DNA of 64,000 bases from Bin80 sp026708685 (GTDB lineage Bacteria > Bacteroidota > Rhodothermia > Rhodothermales > Bin80). The notes below the pieces were generated by a model. That model saw nothing but the letters and a program-made list of their open reading frames with translations. It had not been told where the DNA came from and made no database searches. The position numbers and the translations under genes were made by a program. The stretch spans positions 1,736,001-1,800,000 of the forward strand of contig OZ241742.1 of NCBI GenBank assembly GCA_965200955.1, written 5' to 3'. This document shows positions 17,738 through 27,473 of the stretch, one piece after another (the first letter of the stretch is position 1; each line of letters begins with the position of its first letter).

Positions 17738-19963
17738 ATGCTTGAAGCGTCCACTATTCTCAGAGAGCGTGATGTAACGATTGCTGACCCATACAGTCAG
17801 CAATTAGATGAGCTTGTTGACCAGTGCCGCCAGCATCTCTCCTCTGTTGATGAATTGATGATCCGTCGTGCTTTTAAGTTAAGTTATTGGGCTCATCGGA
17901 ATGATCGGCGTGCATCTGGGGAATTGTACATCTCTCACCCACTGTCGGTCGCTCAGATTGTAGTCCGTGAAATCCGCCTAGATGATATCAGTGTCGGAGC
18001 AGCACTCCTTCACGATGTGGTTGAGGATACCGATCTAACGATCGAGATCATTCGTTCAGAATTCGGTGAGGAGATGGCTTTATTAATTGATGGCCTGACA
18101 AAAATCCGTGGAATTTATACCAATCGTGCCCTTGGGCAGGCCGAAAATGTTCGTAAGTTGATCCTGTCCATGGCACAAGATGTCCGAGTCATCTTTGTAA
18201 AATTTGCGGATCGGCTACATAATATGAAGACACTGGAATCACTTCCACGTGCAAAGCAACTTAAAATTGCCACGGAAACGCTTCGATTATTTGCCCCTCT
18301 TGCACACCGTTTTGGATTACAAAGGATCAAAACGGAGCTAGAAGATCTTGCGCTAAAAGTCATTGAACCTGAGCAATATTCTGCTATCGTATCGGGACTC
18401 AAAGGAGGTCGTCAAGAACGCGAATCTCATATTCATCGATTTATTGTGCCTCTTCGTCACAACCTGATGACCCATGGATTTGATTTTGAGATTAAAGGAC
18501 GTTCAAAGAATCTCTATTCCATTTATCAGAAGATGCGTGCTCAGAATAAGCCGCTACAGGAAATCTATGATGTGTTTGCCATACGTATCATTCTCAATTC
18601 AGACGGTACAAAAGGTAAAGAAGATTGTTGGCGAGTTTATTCGATTGTAACAGATCTCTATAAACCACTTCCTGAGCGATTCAGGGATTTTATCTCTGTA
18701 CCGAAGTCCAATGGCTATCAGAGTTTGCATACGACTGTATTGGATGCCGATGGAAACCGGATGGAGGTTCAAATTCGAACTCGCGAAATGCATGAAATTG
18801 CCGAGCGAGGGGTAGCCGCACACTGGAAATATAAAGAGGGCGTGGAGGGAATGGACACCAAAATGGATCAATTCCTCAGTTGGGTTCATGATCTGATGGA
18901 GAATCCTGATGCAGAGCAAGCGACCGAGTTCGTTCAGGAATTCAGTTTAGATTTGTATACCGATGAGATTTATGTGTTTACTCCAAGGGGAGATATCAAG
19001 ACCTTGCCCAAAGGGGCAACTCCTGTAGATTTTGCATTTCAGATCCATACGGATGTTGGGTTTCACTGTATTGGTGCGAAAGTCAACGGAAAGATGGTAC
19101 CCCTTTCGTATCAACTCAAAAGTGGGGATCAGGTGGAAATCATTACTTCAAAAAAGATTACTGCAAATCCAGGGTGGATCAAATTTGTAGTGACCCACAA
19201 AGCGAGAAGTCGGATTCGTCATCGAATTAATGAGCAGAGGCGTGAAGCAATACGATATGGTCGTGAACTTTGGGAGAAAAAAGCAAAACGAGCGAGAATT
19301 TCTCTCACAGAAGACGAACTCATCCATTTAGCTACGCACTTCAAATACTCAACCCCAGCCCAGATGTTTTATGAAATTTCCTCAGGGCTTCTGGATATTC
19401 AAGATCTGGTCCAATATATCCGAACTGGAGACTCTTCTGAATCTGACGAAATGGAGGAAAAAGATACTCCTCCGATCTCTTATGTAGAACATGCTCAGAG
19501 TCAGGGATCAGAAACCATTCTCATTAATGGGGAGCGTATTCGGGGTTTAGCCATGGTGTATGCCTCATGTTGTAATCCAATTCCAGGAGATGATGTATTT
19601 GGATATACTAGCAAGTCAGGCTCCATCAATATCCATCGGACAGGTTGCCGTAATGCAGCTCACCTATTGGTAAACCATCCTGATCGAATTCAGTCATGTG
19701 AATGGAGCCGCCAGAAAGATGTGCGATTCACAGTAGGGCTCCGCGTACTAGGAGAAGATCGAGTAGGTATTGTTCATGATTTAACGACCGTCATCTCCAG
19801 GAATTTAAAGACAAACATCCGGTCAATTACTGTAAAGACGGATGATGGTTTTTTTGAAGGTACCATCATCTTACAAGTTAGCGATATCCAGCATCTGAAA
19901 CGGTTGATTGAGCGTATTAAGAGGGTTGACAGCATCCGAGGTGTCTATCGTTTTGAAGAATAA
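17738..19963 (+). CDS. rel: Bifunctional (p)ppGpp synthetase/hydrolase
   Basis: Makes and degrades the stringent-response alarmone. The N-terminal HD hydrolase is intact: ISHPLSVAQIV and LHDVVEDTDL, with HD at residues 92-93 and ED at 96-97. The synthetase domain has GRSKNLYSIYQKMRAQ, PLPERFRDFISVPKSNGYQS with a basic R-F-R-D motif of the bifunctional type, and EVQIRTREMHEIAERG. A TGS domain follows (IYVFTPRGDIKTLPKGATPV), then a C-terminal ACT domain (VGLRVLGEDRVGIVHDLTTV). About 741 residues, normal length. I use the ATG at 17738, next to the conserved helix that opens the family. Both activities are predicted. Confidence 0.92.
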   Translation: MLEASTILRERDVTIADPYSQQLDELVDQCRQHLSSVDELMIRRAFKLSYWAHRNDRRASGELYISHPLSVAQIVVREIRLDDISVGAALLHDVVEDTDLTIEIIRSEFGEEMALLIDGLTKIRGIYTNRALGQAENVRKLILSMAQDVRVIFVKFADRLHNMKTLESLPRAKQLKIATETLRLFAPLAHRFGLQRIKTELEDLALKVIEPEQYSAIVSGLKGGRQERESHIHRFIVPLRHNLMTHGFDFEIKGRSKNLYSIYQKMRAQNKPLQEIYDVFAIRIILNSDGTKGKEDCWRVYSIVTDLYKPLPERFRDFISVPKSNGYQSLHTTVLDADGNRMEVQIRTREMHEIAERGVAAHWKYKEGVEGMDTKMDQFLSWVHDLMENPDAEQATEFVQEFSLDLYTDEIYVFTPRGDIKTLPKGATPVDFAFQIHTDVGFHCIGAKVNGKMVPLSYQLKSGDQVEIITSKKITANPGWIKFVVTHKARSRIRHRINEQRREAIRYGRELWEKKAKRARISLTEDELIHLATHFKYSTPAQMFYEISSGLLDIQDLVQYIRTGDSSESDEMEEKDTPPISYVEHAQSQGSETILINGERIRGLAMVYASCCNPIPGDDVFGYTSKSGSINIHRTGCRNAAHLLVNHPDRIQSCEWSRQKDVRFTVGLRVLGEDRVGIVHDLTTVISRNLKTNIRSITVKTDDGFFEGTIILQVSDIQHLKRLIERIKRVDSIRGVYRFEE

Positions 19964-20405
19964 ATGTCGTCATGATCGTTCCCGCGTTGTATCGATTGAT
20001 TATGGTACCAAGCGCGTGGGCCTGTCGGTAGCCGATCCTTTGAGGTTATTTGCCCAGCCATTTGGAGTATATTCTCCAGCGTCAGCTGTGGAAAAGCTTG
20101 TATCTTTCCACCATACGGAAACGATTGGTACAATTGTGATTGGCTGGCCGTTGAATGAAGATGGATCCGAAGGAAAAGCAACCCGTCGGGTTGAGAATTA
20201 TATTCGCCAATTATCAAACCGACTTCCAGACACAAAAATCATTCGGTGGGACGAGCGACATACATCCGAGGAAGCGAAAGCACGTTTATCGGAATTACAC
20301 ATCAGACCAGAGGCAGGAGAGGTGGATCAGATGGCAGCTTCCATCATTCTTCAGGAGTTTCTGGATGCACATTCCGAAACCACACGCGTAAACGAACGTA
20401 GTTAG
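19941..20405 (+). CDS. ruvX: Putative pre-16S rRNA nuclease / Holliday junction resolvase-like (YqgF/RuvX)
   Basis: RNase H-fold nuclease family involved in 16S rRNA 5'-end maturation. IDYGTKRVGLSVADP gives the first catalytic aspartate, VIGWPLNEDGSEGKA the middle motif, and RWDERHTSEEAKARL plus EVDQMAASIILQEFL the remaining acidic residues. There is no ATG in frame near the conserved start; candidates are GTG at 19941 and TTG at 19953, both inside the end of rel, so translation must be coupled to rel. The ATG just after the rel stop (19964) is in another frame and stops within four codons. I give 19941 as the more usual alternative codon. Confidence 0.82.
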   Translation: MSIVLKNKCRHDRSRVVSIDYGTKRVGLSVADPLRLFAQPFGVYSPASAVEKLVSFHHTETIGTIVIGWPLNEDGSEGKATRRVENYIRQLSNRLPDTKIIRWDERHTSEEAKARLSELHIRPEAGEVDQMAASIILQEFLDAHSETTRVNERS

Positions 20406-20428
20406 ACTAAATTTCATTTTACATTTTT

Positions 20429-21031
20429 ATGCGTAATACCAGCACTATCATTTTGATCATTGTGGTTGTCGTCTTGGGGTTTGCTGGCTGTGCCAGCTGC
20501 GGAACCTACAACAACCTGATTGGACAGGAAGAAGCAGTTGAAGAAGCTTGGGGCAATGTTCAAACCGCGTATCAGCGTCGTGCTGATCTGATTCCCAATC
20601 TTGTGAATACCGTTCAAGCTGCGGGTGATTTTGAACAGGAGACCTTACAGGCTGTCACCGAAGCACGTGCTCGGGCGACATCTATTAATGTGTCGGCGGA
20701 TGATCTTCGTGATCCGTCTAGTCTGGCTCAGTTTCAGCAGGCACAGTCCCAACTCTCGGGTGCCTTGGGGCGGCTCTTAGTGGTGAGTGAAAATTACCCT
20801 CAACTGCGAGCTACCGATGGCTTTCGGGATTTGCAGGTACAACTGGAGGGAACTGAAAATCGGATCAACACCGCACGCACCCGATACAATGGTGTCGTAC
20901 GTCAGTATAATACGGCGATCCGCACCTTTCCCGCTGCAATGTTTGCGGGAATCTTTGGACACAGCCGACGTTCACCGTTTGAGGCGGAGAGTGGTGCACA
21001 AAATGCTCCTGAGGTAAATTTTGATTCGTAG
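20429..21031 (+). CDS. lemA: LemA-family protein
   Basis: Membrane-anchored helical-bundle protein of the LemA family. One N-terminal membrane helix (TIILIIVVVVLGFAGC) is followed by YNNLIGQEEAVEEAWGNVQT and RRADLIPNLVNTVQAAGDFE, the family hallmark, and by VTEARARATSI. Length 200, usual. The cysteine after the hydrophobic stretch (FAGCAS) could act as a lipobox, but LemA proteins normally keep the helix as an anchor. It overlaps the following TPM-domain gene by 11 bases; lemA and TPM genes are a common pair. Molecular function is not established. Confidence 0.9.
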   Translation: MRNTSTIILIIVVVVLGFAGCASCGTYNNLIGQEEAVEEAWGNVQTAYQRRADLIPNLVNTVQAAGDFEQETLQAVTEARARATSINVSADDLRDPSSLAQFQQAQSQLSGALGRLLVVSENYPQLRATDGFRDLQVQLEGTENRINTARTRYNGVVRQYNTAIRTFPAAMFAGIFGHSRRSPFEAESGAQNAPEVNFDS

Positions 21032-21821
21032 TATTCAACTTCGTTTAGGATTTCTTTTGCTGTTCACGTGTGGGTTGCTTGCTGTAAGCCCTCAACATAG
21101 TGAAGCACAACAACAGATTGTTGTGGATGATGCACAGATTTTGACTCCGCAAGAGGAGCAAAGGCTCTCACTGATTTTGAGGCTCTACGCCGACAGTACA
21201 TCCAATCAGATCGCCATCCGAACGATCGAATCTCTGGACGGGCAAGACATAGCGGAGTACGCGACTGAATTAGGACAGTCACTTGGAGTAGGTCAGGCGG
21301 AAAATGATAACGGGGTCATGATTGTCGTGAGTACTGGAGATCGTTCGGTATTTATTGCGGTTGGCTATGGACTTGAAGGAGCTATTCCAGATGCATTAAC
21401 GGGTCGAATCATACGCAATATCATTGTTCCTGACTTTCGTCAGGGAAGATATTACGCTGGATTAGTCGGAGCTATTGATGCGTTAATGCTGGCGGCAGCT
21501 GGGGAATATACCGCAGAAGTCGTTCCCCAAAGGCAGGCATCTGAAAGAAATGGTGACTGGGGTGGTGTCGTATTGTTTTTGCTTGTGGTAGTATTTGCTA
21601 TTTCTATGATCACTCGGAATCGTGGTGGAAGACATGGACCCCGTAGGGGATATGGATCCGATGGAATTTTGCCTCTTTTGTTTTTACTTGGCCATGCCAG
21701 TGGACGAGGTGGCGGAGGTTTTGGCGGAGGTTTTGGAGGTGGTGGAGGCTTCGGCGGAGGTTTTGGTGGGGGATTCGGAGGGGGCGGCTTTGGTGGAGGA
21801 GGTGCTGGTGGAAGCTGGTAG
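21021..21821 (+). CDS. TPM-domain (YgcG-type) membrane protein with glycine-rich tail
   Basis: A signal peptide (LGFLLLFTCGLLAVSP, cleavage near SEAQQ) is followed by a TPM domain at about residues 35-165: VDDAQILTPQEEQRLSLIL, NDNGVMIVVSTGDRSVFIAV and GYGLEGAIPDALTGRII. A single membrane helix (VVLFLLVVVFAISMITR) leads to a C-terminal tail made almost only of Gly and Phe, typical of this family in Gram-negatives. The start is TTG at 21021, inside lemA; no ATG fits. TPM proteins are implicated in envelope assembly or membrane repair, but the role here is inferred only from the lemA-TPM pairing. Confidence 0.88.
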   Translation: MIRSIQLRLGFLLLFTCGLLAVSPQHSEAQQQIVVDDAQILTPQEEQRLSLILRLYADSTSNQIAIRTIESLDGQDIAEYATELGQSLGVGQAENDNGVMIVVSTGDRSVFIAVGYGLEGAIPDALTGRIIRNIIVPDFRQGRYYAGLVGAIDALMLAAAGEYTAEVVPQRQASERNGDWGGVVLFLLVVVFAISMITRNRGGRHGPRRGYGSDGILPLLFLLGHASGRGGGGFGGGFGGGGGFGGGFGGGFGGGGFGGGGAGGSW

Positions 21822-22081
21822 TCTCTCATGGACGAATGATCTTTCCGTTCATTAAAGTGATTCCCGATCATGGATGAATGTCTTACCAGTGGATTTATCA
21901 GAACAGATCCTCTTACATCTCTGATCGGATCATTCCAAGCAAACAGCTGTAATCTCCATCTAACAGGCTCTGAGTTAAATGAGAATCTAATTCAATAGAT
22001 TCCCAGCGACTACATTGATGGCAGTCTTGGATGATTTGGTTCGGCAGTTGAAGCCATTGAAATTTTTCGGAATATACCCCA

Positions 22082-22396
22082 ATGGATCGGATCAAGTATC
22101 TACTTGAGCTCTATGAACAGGATTCATCAGATACGTTCACTCAATTTGCATTGGGATTTGAGTATCATAAGAAGGGACAACTTCTGGATGCACTTCGCTG
22201 GTATGAATCCATTCTTCATTCCGATCCTGATTATACCGGGCTTTACTTTCATTTGGGGAAACTCTATGTAGATTTGGGACGTACTGAGGATGCTAAAACC
22301 ATCTATGAAAAAGGCATTCAGATCTGTACTCGGTGCAATCAACTGAAGGATCTTGGTGAACTACAGCAGGCATTGATGGAGTTAGATTACGATTGA
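22082..22396 (+). CDS. Small tetratricopeptide-repeat protein
   Basis: 104 residues with about two TPR units: FALGFEYHKKGQLLDALRWY and GLYFHLGKLYVDLGRTEDAK, each with the small-residue and aromatic pattern of TPR helices. No signal peptide, so probably cytoplasmic. It lies 12 bases before the CPBP protease gene and may share its transcript. TPR proteins serve as docking surfaces; no partner can be named. Confidence 0.8.
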   Translation: MDRIKYLLELYEQDSSDTFTQFALGFEYHKKGQLLDALRWYESILHSDPDYTGLYFHLGKLYVDLGRTEDAKTIYEKGIQICTRCNQLKDLGELQQALMELDYD

Positions 22397-22408
22397 TCAT
22401 TCAGTGTG

Positions 22409-23173
22409 ATGAGTTTGACATCTCAGGCAAGTAAGGGCTATTTACGTACGACTCGTACGGCAACATGGGGGTTTCTGATGGCATTGCCCCTTTTGATTCT
22501 ATACGAAGTCGGGATCGTGTGGGTTAACAGCGGTAAAGCAGAGGTGATACGCATTTCCTCCGAAAGTCTACTGAAGCGGATATTTTACAGCTTAGGCATT
22601 ACGGAGGAGCTTATTTTATTGGCGATTGTGATCGCTATTGGCATTGCAATTGTGATCTATGAGCGGAAAAAGAAGATTGAATTCAGGATGCGTTATCCTG
22701 TGATGATGATCGTGGAGAGTGCGGTCTATGCGGTAGTGCTCGCTTTCATGGTATCCGGCTTAACGAAGTTGATTCTTTCTCCACTGATTGCATCCCAAGC
22801 GTTGGAGAGTCAGAGTTTGCCCTTGCAATTAGTTCTCTCCATTGGTGCTGGGATCTATGAGGAGTTGGTTTTTCGAGTAATGCTTGTGGGAGGTCTTTTT
22901 TGGGTATTATGGAAAGCTTTTCCAAAACACCGAATTCTGGTGTATTTTGTTTCGGCGGTGATTGGTGCACTATCCTTTAGTTTTGTTCATCACATTGGTA
23001 GTTTAGGGGATCCATGGTCCTTTGATGTTTTTTTGTTCAGAGCTATTTTTGGATTGGTATTTAACATCGTTTTCTTGATTCGTGGTTTTGCCATCGTTGC
23101 TTGGACGCATGCACTCTACGATGTGATGGTAGTGACTGGATTTTTCTCGTTACTACAGAGTGCCGCAGGTTGA
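22409..23173 (+). CDS. CPBP-family intramembrane glutamic endopeptidase
   Basis: Multi-pass membrane protein of the CPBP (Abi, CAAX protease and bacteriocin-processing) family. The catalytic motif is GAGIYEELVFRVMLVGG near residue 150, with the Glu-Glu-x-x-x-Arg arrangement. The second and third motifs follow as ALSFSFVHHIG (histidine) and the late IVAWTHALYDVM. Start taken as ATG at 22409, directly preceded by a GTG. Its 3' end overlaps the 3' end of the minus-strand PLP-enzyme gene by about 21 bases, a tail-to-tail overlap. Substrate unknown. Confidence 0.85.
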   Translation: MSLTSQASKGYLRTTRTATWGFLMALPLLILYEVGIVWVNSGKAEVIRISSESLLKRIFYSLGITEELILLAIVIAIGIAIVIYERKKKIEFRMRYPVMMIVESAVYAVVLAFMVSGLTKLILSPLIASQALESQSLPLQLVLSIGAGIYEELVFRVMLVGGLFWVLWKAFPKHRILVYFVSAVIGALSFSFVHHIGSLGDPWSFDVFLFRAIFGLVFNIVFLIRGFAIVAWTHALYDVMVVTGFFSLLQSAAG

Positions 23174-24415
23174 TGGGGTTATTTCTTGAAGACATCCCAC
23201 AAGTCGTTCAATTTCTTCATGGTTGGTGTAGCAAGAAATTCCGACTCGTATCAGCCCCTCAACACCAAGTTTTTCTATGACCGTAGAGGCATAAAAATCG
23301 CCGTGTGAAAGAAACAGCCCAAATCGGCTTAGTTTCCTGCAAATTTCTTCGGATGATGTTCCTTTCATCGTAAAACTAATGGTTGGAATCCGGGGTTCAG
23401 ATGGATTCGGACCATAGCAGGTGATCCGTTTGATGTCTTGCAATTCTTGCCACAGGAATGCGGTCAAATCATGCGTGCGTTGATGAATATCATGATAAGA
23501 GAGTTGGAGTGCCTCTCTGTAGGAGGAGGAGACACTCAGAGATGCAAGAAAATCAACGGCTGCTGCTGAGCCTGCAATGGCTTCATGGCTGAGCGTGCCC
23601 GTTTCAAAGCACTGAGGTGGTTGGGTACCTGCGGGCTGAAGGTGAGGGGGATTCAACTGCTCAAGGAGTTCCTGTTTTCCAAACAGAATACCAGCATGTG
23701 GACCATAAAACTTATATGGAGAGCACACGAAAAAATCGCATCCAAGATCTTGCACATCACTCAGAATATGTGGAGCATAAGCAACCCCATCAACAAAGGT
23801 CAGAATGCTTGCGTCACGGGCCAAACGGGTAATAGACTTGATATCATTGACTGTACCAAGTGCATTGGAGGCAGCACCGATGGCCATCAACCGGGTGCGT
23901 GAAGTGATCAGACGTTCAAGATGATCCAAATTCAGTTGACCAGTCTCCGGGTTGAACTGTACGGATCGTATCCTAAATCCATGTTCACCCGCCAAATCTT
24001 TCCATGGATCAATATTGGCATGGTGATCCAAATCGGTGACAATGATTTCATCGTTTCGATTCCATGTCCGTCCAAGCGTGCGTGCCAGATGAAATGTCAG
24101 TGTCGTCATATTTTGACCATATACAATTTCACTCGGTTGGCAGTTTAAGAAGTTGGCAAAAGTGTGACGAGATTGCTCCAGAATGGCATCTGTTTCACTG
24201 CTTGAAGGGAATGCCCAGTGGGTATTCGCATTATGATGCAAGAGGTAATTAACCATCGCATCGGTAACTACTGATGGTACTTGTGTACCACCTGGGCCAT
24301 CAAGATATGCAACTGGATAGCCATGATGCTTGCGACGCAATGCAGGAAACGATTTTCGAATCCTATCAACGGTTGCTCTGTCTTGATGCTGATTCATTGG
24401 AATGGAAGATGACAT
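23153..24415 (-). CDS. Cysteine desulfurase-like PLP enzyme (aminotransferase class V)
   Basis: Fold-type I PLP enzyme resembling the 'cysteine desulfurase-like' subfamily (TIGR01976) rather than IscS or SufS. YLDGPGGTQVP opens the enzyme (about residue 37); VTDLDHHANIDPW is near the cofactor histidine; TFVDGVAYAPH gives the PLP aspartate; VCSPYKFYGPHAGILFG contains the PLP lysine near residue 228. The late ISFTMKGTSSEEICRKLSRF belongs to the small domain. Length 420 is typical. There is no adjacent suf/isc gene, so a role in Fe-S assembly is not supported; the substrate is open. Confidence 0.85.
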   Translation of the reverse strand: MSSSIPMNQHQDRATVDRIRKSFPALRRKHHGYPVAYLDGPGGTQVPSVVTDAMVNYLLHHNANTHWAFPSSSETDAILEQSRHTFANFLNCQPSEIVYGQNMTTLTFHLARTLGRTWNRNDEIIVTDLDHHANIDPWKDLAGEHGFRIRSVQFNPETGQLNLDHLERLITSRTRLMAIGAASNALGTVNDIKSITRLARDASILTFVDGVAYAPHILSDVQDLGCDFFVCSPYKFYGPHAGILFGKQELLEQLNPPHLQPAGTQPPQCFETGTLSHEAIAGSAAAVDFLASLSVSSSYREALQLSYHDIHQRTHDLTAFLWQELQDIKRITCYGPNPSEPRIPTISFTMKGTSSEEICRKLSRFGLFLSHGDFYASTVIEKLGVEGLIRVGISCYTNHEEIERLVGCLQEITPSTCGTL

Positions 24416-25070
24416 AGATAAGATGTCAGAGACACATCTTCTTCACCAAAAGGTTTTCTCGAAAAACTCTACTTGATTGGTAGGACATACGCCCTGTGAC
24501 ACCTAATGATCAGTTGCAATGAGCTTTTAAGAGATGAAGAGTAGATCTGCGTCGATGGACGGTCGTCAATCATTGAAGTGAATACTCAAACGATATGCTT
24601 TTGATGGCTGATAGAGAAAATGATCACATGTAACCCATCAATCTATGTACGAATAGACTTTTCAGGACAAATTCAATGGATTCTCAGACATTCTTTGCAG
24701 TTGTACATCGTTCATAAAAACCCGTGGCTTCTAACAACTGTGTACAGAAGAAACACTAAACTGGCGATCTACCTTTTAGGTTCATCCGTATAATTCGAAA
24801 TCCTATTCATCTGGGTATGATTGATGATGATGCCGCAACACCAATTTCTGTTGATGTGTAAGGAGAATAGGGGATTACAGCTGTGACTTTAATTGGATGT
24901 AGCACAATGAAGTTGATCATCAGAGGATGAAACCGTAAGATCCTGCATTTCAAGTTTTTCCGTTCAAAGATGGTTTGTCAGGGGTTGATCATTGACTTCA
25001 TCATTCAGAATATCTGGTGTATACGCCTCTTCCATTCATCCTCCAGATTTTGGTAAAGGACTAACAACGA
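24416..25070. other. Intergenic region without a recognisable gene
   Basis: About 650 bases between the minus-strand PLP enzyme and the plus-strand TIGR02206 protein. All frames are broken by stops and I see no tRNA, ribozyme or repeat. It should contain two divergent promoters. Confidence 0.4.
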
Positions 25071-25769
25071 ATGATTGAACTGCCCGGTATACGTTTTTTG
25101 GGGTTTGAACATTTTCTGATTATTTTCATCACATGCAGCCTATGTCTATGGCTTCCACTATTTGCTCGCAAGAGATTGGCGAGACGGCAACAAATGTGGG
25201 TTCAACGCGGGCTATCGGTGATCATTTGCTCTGGAATTCTCATGGCCATCATTTATCCAATGGCGACAGGCAGTTTTCAATGGAGACAGGATTTGCCCTT
25301 GCATCTATGTGATTTATTTGCACTGATACTTCCCTTGCTGTTCTGGAAGCAGCTCCCCCGTCATCTGGTTGAAGTATTTTATTACATCATCGTGGGCGGA
25401 ACCGTTCAGGGTGTCCTGACTCCTGATCTCAGCGATTCGTTCCCGCATCCTCTTTATTTTTCGTATTGGATTGTACATTGCGGGCTCGTACTTTATATTA
25501 TCTTCGTCGTCATGATATGGAAAATCTATCCCCGTATCAGGGGTATTTTCAAGAGCTTCCTGTGGCTCAATATCTACGCCTTGCTAATGCTGGTTTTCAA
25601 TGTTCTTACGGGATCAAATTATTTGTTTCTTATGGAAAAACCGCAGTTTGGTTCTATATTGGATCTATTAGGTCCATGGCCGTGGTATATTCTTGCGGCC
25701 GAGCCATTGGCCCTGTTGATCTTTTGGTTAATCTGGCTTCCATTCGCAAGGCACACATCACGTCAATGA
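25071..25769 (+). CDS. TIGR02206/YwaF-family membrane protein
   Basis: 232 residues with about seven hydrophobic segments, the layout of the YwaF/TIGR02206 family (relatives of TMEM164). Family-like stretches include FGFEHFLIIF-type N-terminal sequence (here FLGFEHFLIIF), DLPLHLCDLFALILPL near residue 74, GTVQGVLTPDLSDSFPHPLY near residue 110, YWIVHCGLVLYI and NVLTGSNYLFLMEKP. Bacterial members have no established function. It is followed 72 bases later by the AbgT transporter on the same strand. Confidence 0.82.
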   Translation: MIELPGIRFLGFEHFLIIFITCSLCLWLPLFARKRLARRQQMWVQRGLSVIICSGILMAIIYPMATGSFQWRQDLPLHLCDLFALILPLLFWKQLPRHLVEVFYYIIVGGTVQGVLTPDLSDSFPHPLYFSYWIVHCGLVLYIIFVVMIWKIYPRIRGIFKSFLWLNIYALLMLVFNVLTGSNYLFLMEKPQFGSILDLLGPWPWYILAAEPLALLIFWLIWLPFARHTSRQ

Positions 25770-25841
25770 TGCACGAATGCTGACTCATTACCAAAAGGAT
25801 GAACTCTCCTTTTCTCAACGATCATCTGCTCCTTACTAGTG

Positions 25842-27401
25842 ATGAACCAATCCAAACCTATTGAATCAACGGGAGGCTTTCTTGACCGAACCCTAAGAGG
25901 CATAGAATTGGTGGGTAACAAACTGCCTGATCCCTCCATGCTCTTTCTTTTGTTATTGATGGTCGTGTGGGTCCTCAGTGCATTCTTATCCAACTTTTCA
26001 TTCTCCTCGGTTATTGATCCACGAACCGATGCTCCACTGGTGATCAATAATTTACTGACGGGCAGTGCGATCACGGAGTTTTTGAGCCAGATGGTCACGA
26101 TTTTCACGAGCTTTGCACCGTTAGGAGTTGTGCTGGTAGCAATGCTTGGAGTTGGAGTCGCCGATGAGAGTGGATACTTCAATACGGGGATCAAACTTCT
26201 TCTGTCAAAAACATCTATCAGTCTCCTAACCCCCGTCGTCATTCTCGTAGGATTATTGAGTCATAGCGCAATTGATGCGGGTTATGTGTTGGTTATTCCG
26301 TTAGGCGGAGTGATCTTTCATGCAGCGGGTCGCCACCCATTGGCAGGAATTGCGGCAGCTTTTGCAGGGGTGTCGGGTGGGTTTAGTGCGAATCCCCTTC
26401 CATCTGCTCTGGATCCACTTCTGCAAGGCTTTACCCAGCCGGCAGCTCAGATCATGGATGCGACCCTGTTGATCAACCCATTGTCAAATTATTTTTTCAC
26501 TATGACATCAAGTGGGCTGATCATCGCATTGGGATGGTTGATTACAGATCGCGTTGTTGAGCCTCGCCTTCAAAAAAACACGCCATTAAACAAGGATGTG
26601 GAACCAACTGAAGGGATGGATCAGATTACTCATATTGAATCAAAGGCATTCTGGTGGGCAACCAGTGTGATGCTCATGGGGATTCTAATTCTGATCCTGA
26701 CCTTAATTCCAGAAGAGTCGGCTTTTCGAGATACCCAGGGATCCTTGAATTCCTTTCAGGCTCCCATTATGCGATCCATTGTTGCTTTAATCTTTCTTCT
26801 ATTTCTGATTCCAGGAGTCGTGTATGGATTTATTGCCAGAAAATTTAATTCATCTAAGGATATGGTGGATGCGATGACCAAAGCAATGAGAGGGATGGCA
26901 TACTATATCGTGATGGCTTTCTTCTGTGCACTGTTTGTTCACGCATTTGGCTCGTCCAATATTGGAGCTTTATTGGCATTACAGGGTGCATCTTCCCTTC
27001 AGGCACTTGCACTTCCAGGGTCGGTCACGATCGTTGGCATTATCATGCTGACCGCATTTGTGAATCTCTTCGTGGGGTCAGCATCCGCAAAGTGGGCCCT
27101 TCTTGCTCCCATCTTTGTTCCAATGTTGATGCAAGTAGGAATTTCACCCGATCTTACTCAGGCAGCGTATCGTGTCGGTGATTCGTCCTCTAACATTATT
27201 ACACCGTTGATGCCCTATTTTCCGCTTGTCGTAGTGTACTGTCAAAAGTATTTTAAGCAGACCGGAATCGGCACACTGACCTCCATCATGATTCCTTATT
27301 CAGTAACGTTTCTCCTGATTTGGTCTGTATTTCTCATTGTCTACTGGGTACTTGGGATTCCCTTGGGCTTTGGGTCTTCCTATGTGTATCCACCAGTGTA
27401 A
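25842..27401 (+). CDS. AbgT-family transporter
   Basis: Inner-membrane transporter of the AbgT family (AbgT, MtrF, YdaH), whose members import p-aminobenzoyl-glutamate or export antifolate drugs. Typical features are the N-terminal block RTLRGIELVGNKLPDPSMLF, FAPLGVVLVAMLGVGVADESG near residue 90, and GGFSANPLPSALDPLLQGFT near residue 180. The late GSASAKWALLAPIFVPMLM and YRVGDSSSNIITPLMPYFPL match the transport domain. Length (519) is normal. Start taken at ATG 25842, after an in-frame GTG at 25839. Direction of transport cannot be decided from sequence. Confidence 0.9.
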   Translation: MNQSKPIESTGGFLDRTLRGIELVGNKLPDPSMLFLLLLMVVWVLSAFLSNFSFSSVIDPRTDAPLVINNLLTGSAITEFLSQMVTIFTSFAPLGVVLVAMLGVGVADESGYFNTGIKLLLSKTSISLLTPVVILVGLLSHSAIDAGYVLVIPLGGVIFHAAGRHPLAGIAAAFAGVSGGFSANPLPSALDPLLQGFTQPAAQIMDATLLINPLSNYFFTMTSSGLIIALGWLITDRVVEPRLQKNTPLNKDVEPTEGMDQITHIESKAFWWATSVMLMGILILILTLIPEESAFRDTQGSLNSFQAPIMRSIVALIFLLFLIPGVVYGFIARKFNSSKDMVDAMTKAMRGMAYYIVMAFFCALFVHAFGSSNIGALLALQGASSLQALALPGSVTIVGIIMLTAFVNLFVGSASAKWALLAPIFVPMLMQVGISPDLTQAAYRVGDSSSNIITPLMPYFPLVVVYCQKYFKQTGIGTLTSIMIPYSVTFLLIWSVFLIVYWVLGIPLGFGSSYVYPPV

Positions 27402-27412
27402 GTTCTCATGTC

Positions 27413-27426
27413 AGTTGGATCCAACT
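27413..27426. repeat. 14-base perfect palindrome between convergent genes
   Basis: AGTTGGATCCAACT is self-complementary over all 14 bases and lies in the 70-base gap between the ends of the AbgT gene and tonB. It has no following T-run on either strand, so a terminator is doubtful. Function unknown. Confidence 0.3.
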
Positions 27427-27473
27427 TAGCGAAGATAGTCACCAGAATGCTACGAGGATTTGTAAGAGCACTT

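Noticed and set aside
21452..21871. Proline-rich open frame on the minus strand
   Set aside because: It is the antisense of the glycine-rich tail of the TPM-domain gene (Gly codons read as Pro), so it is a shadow.
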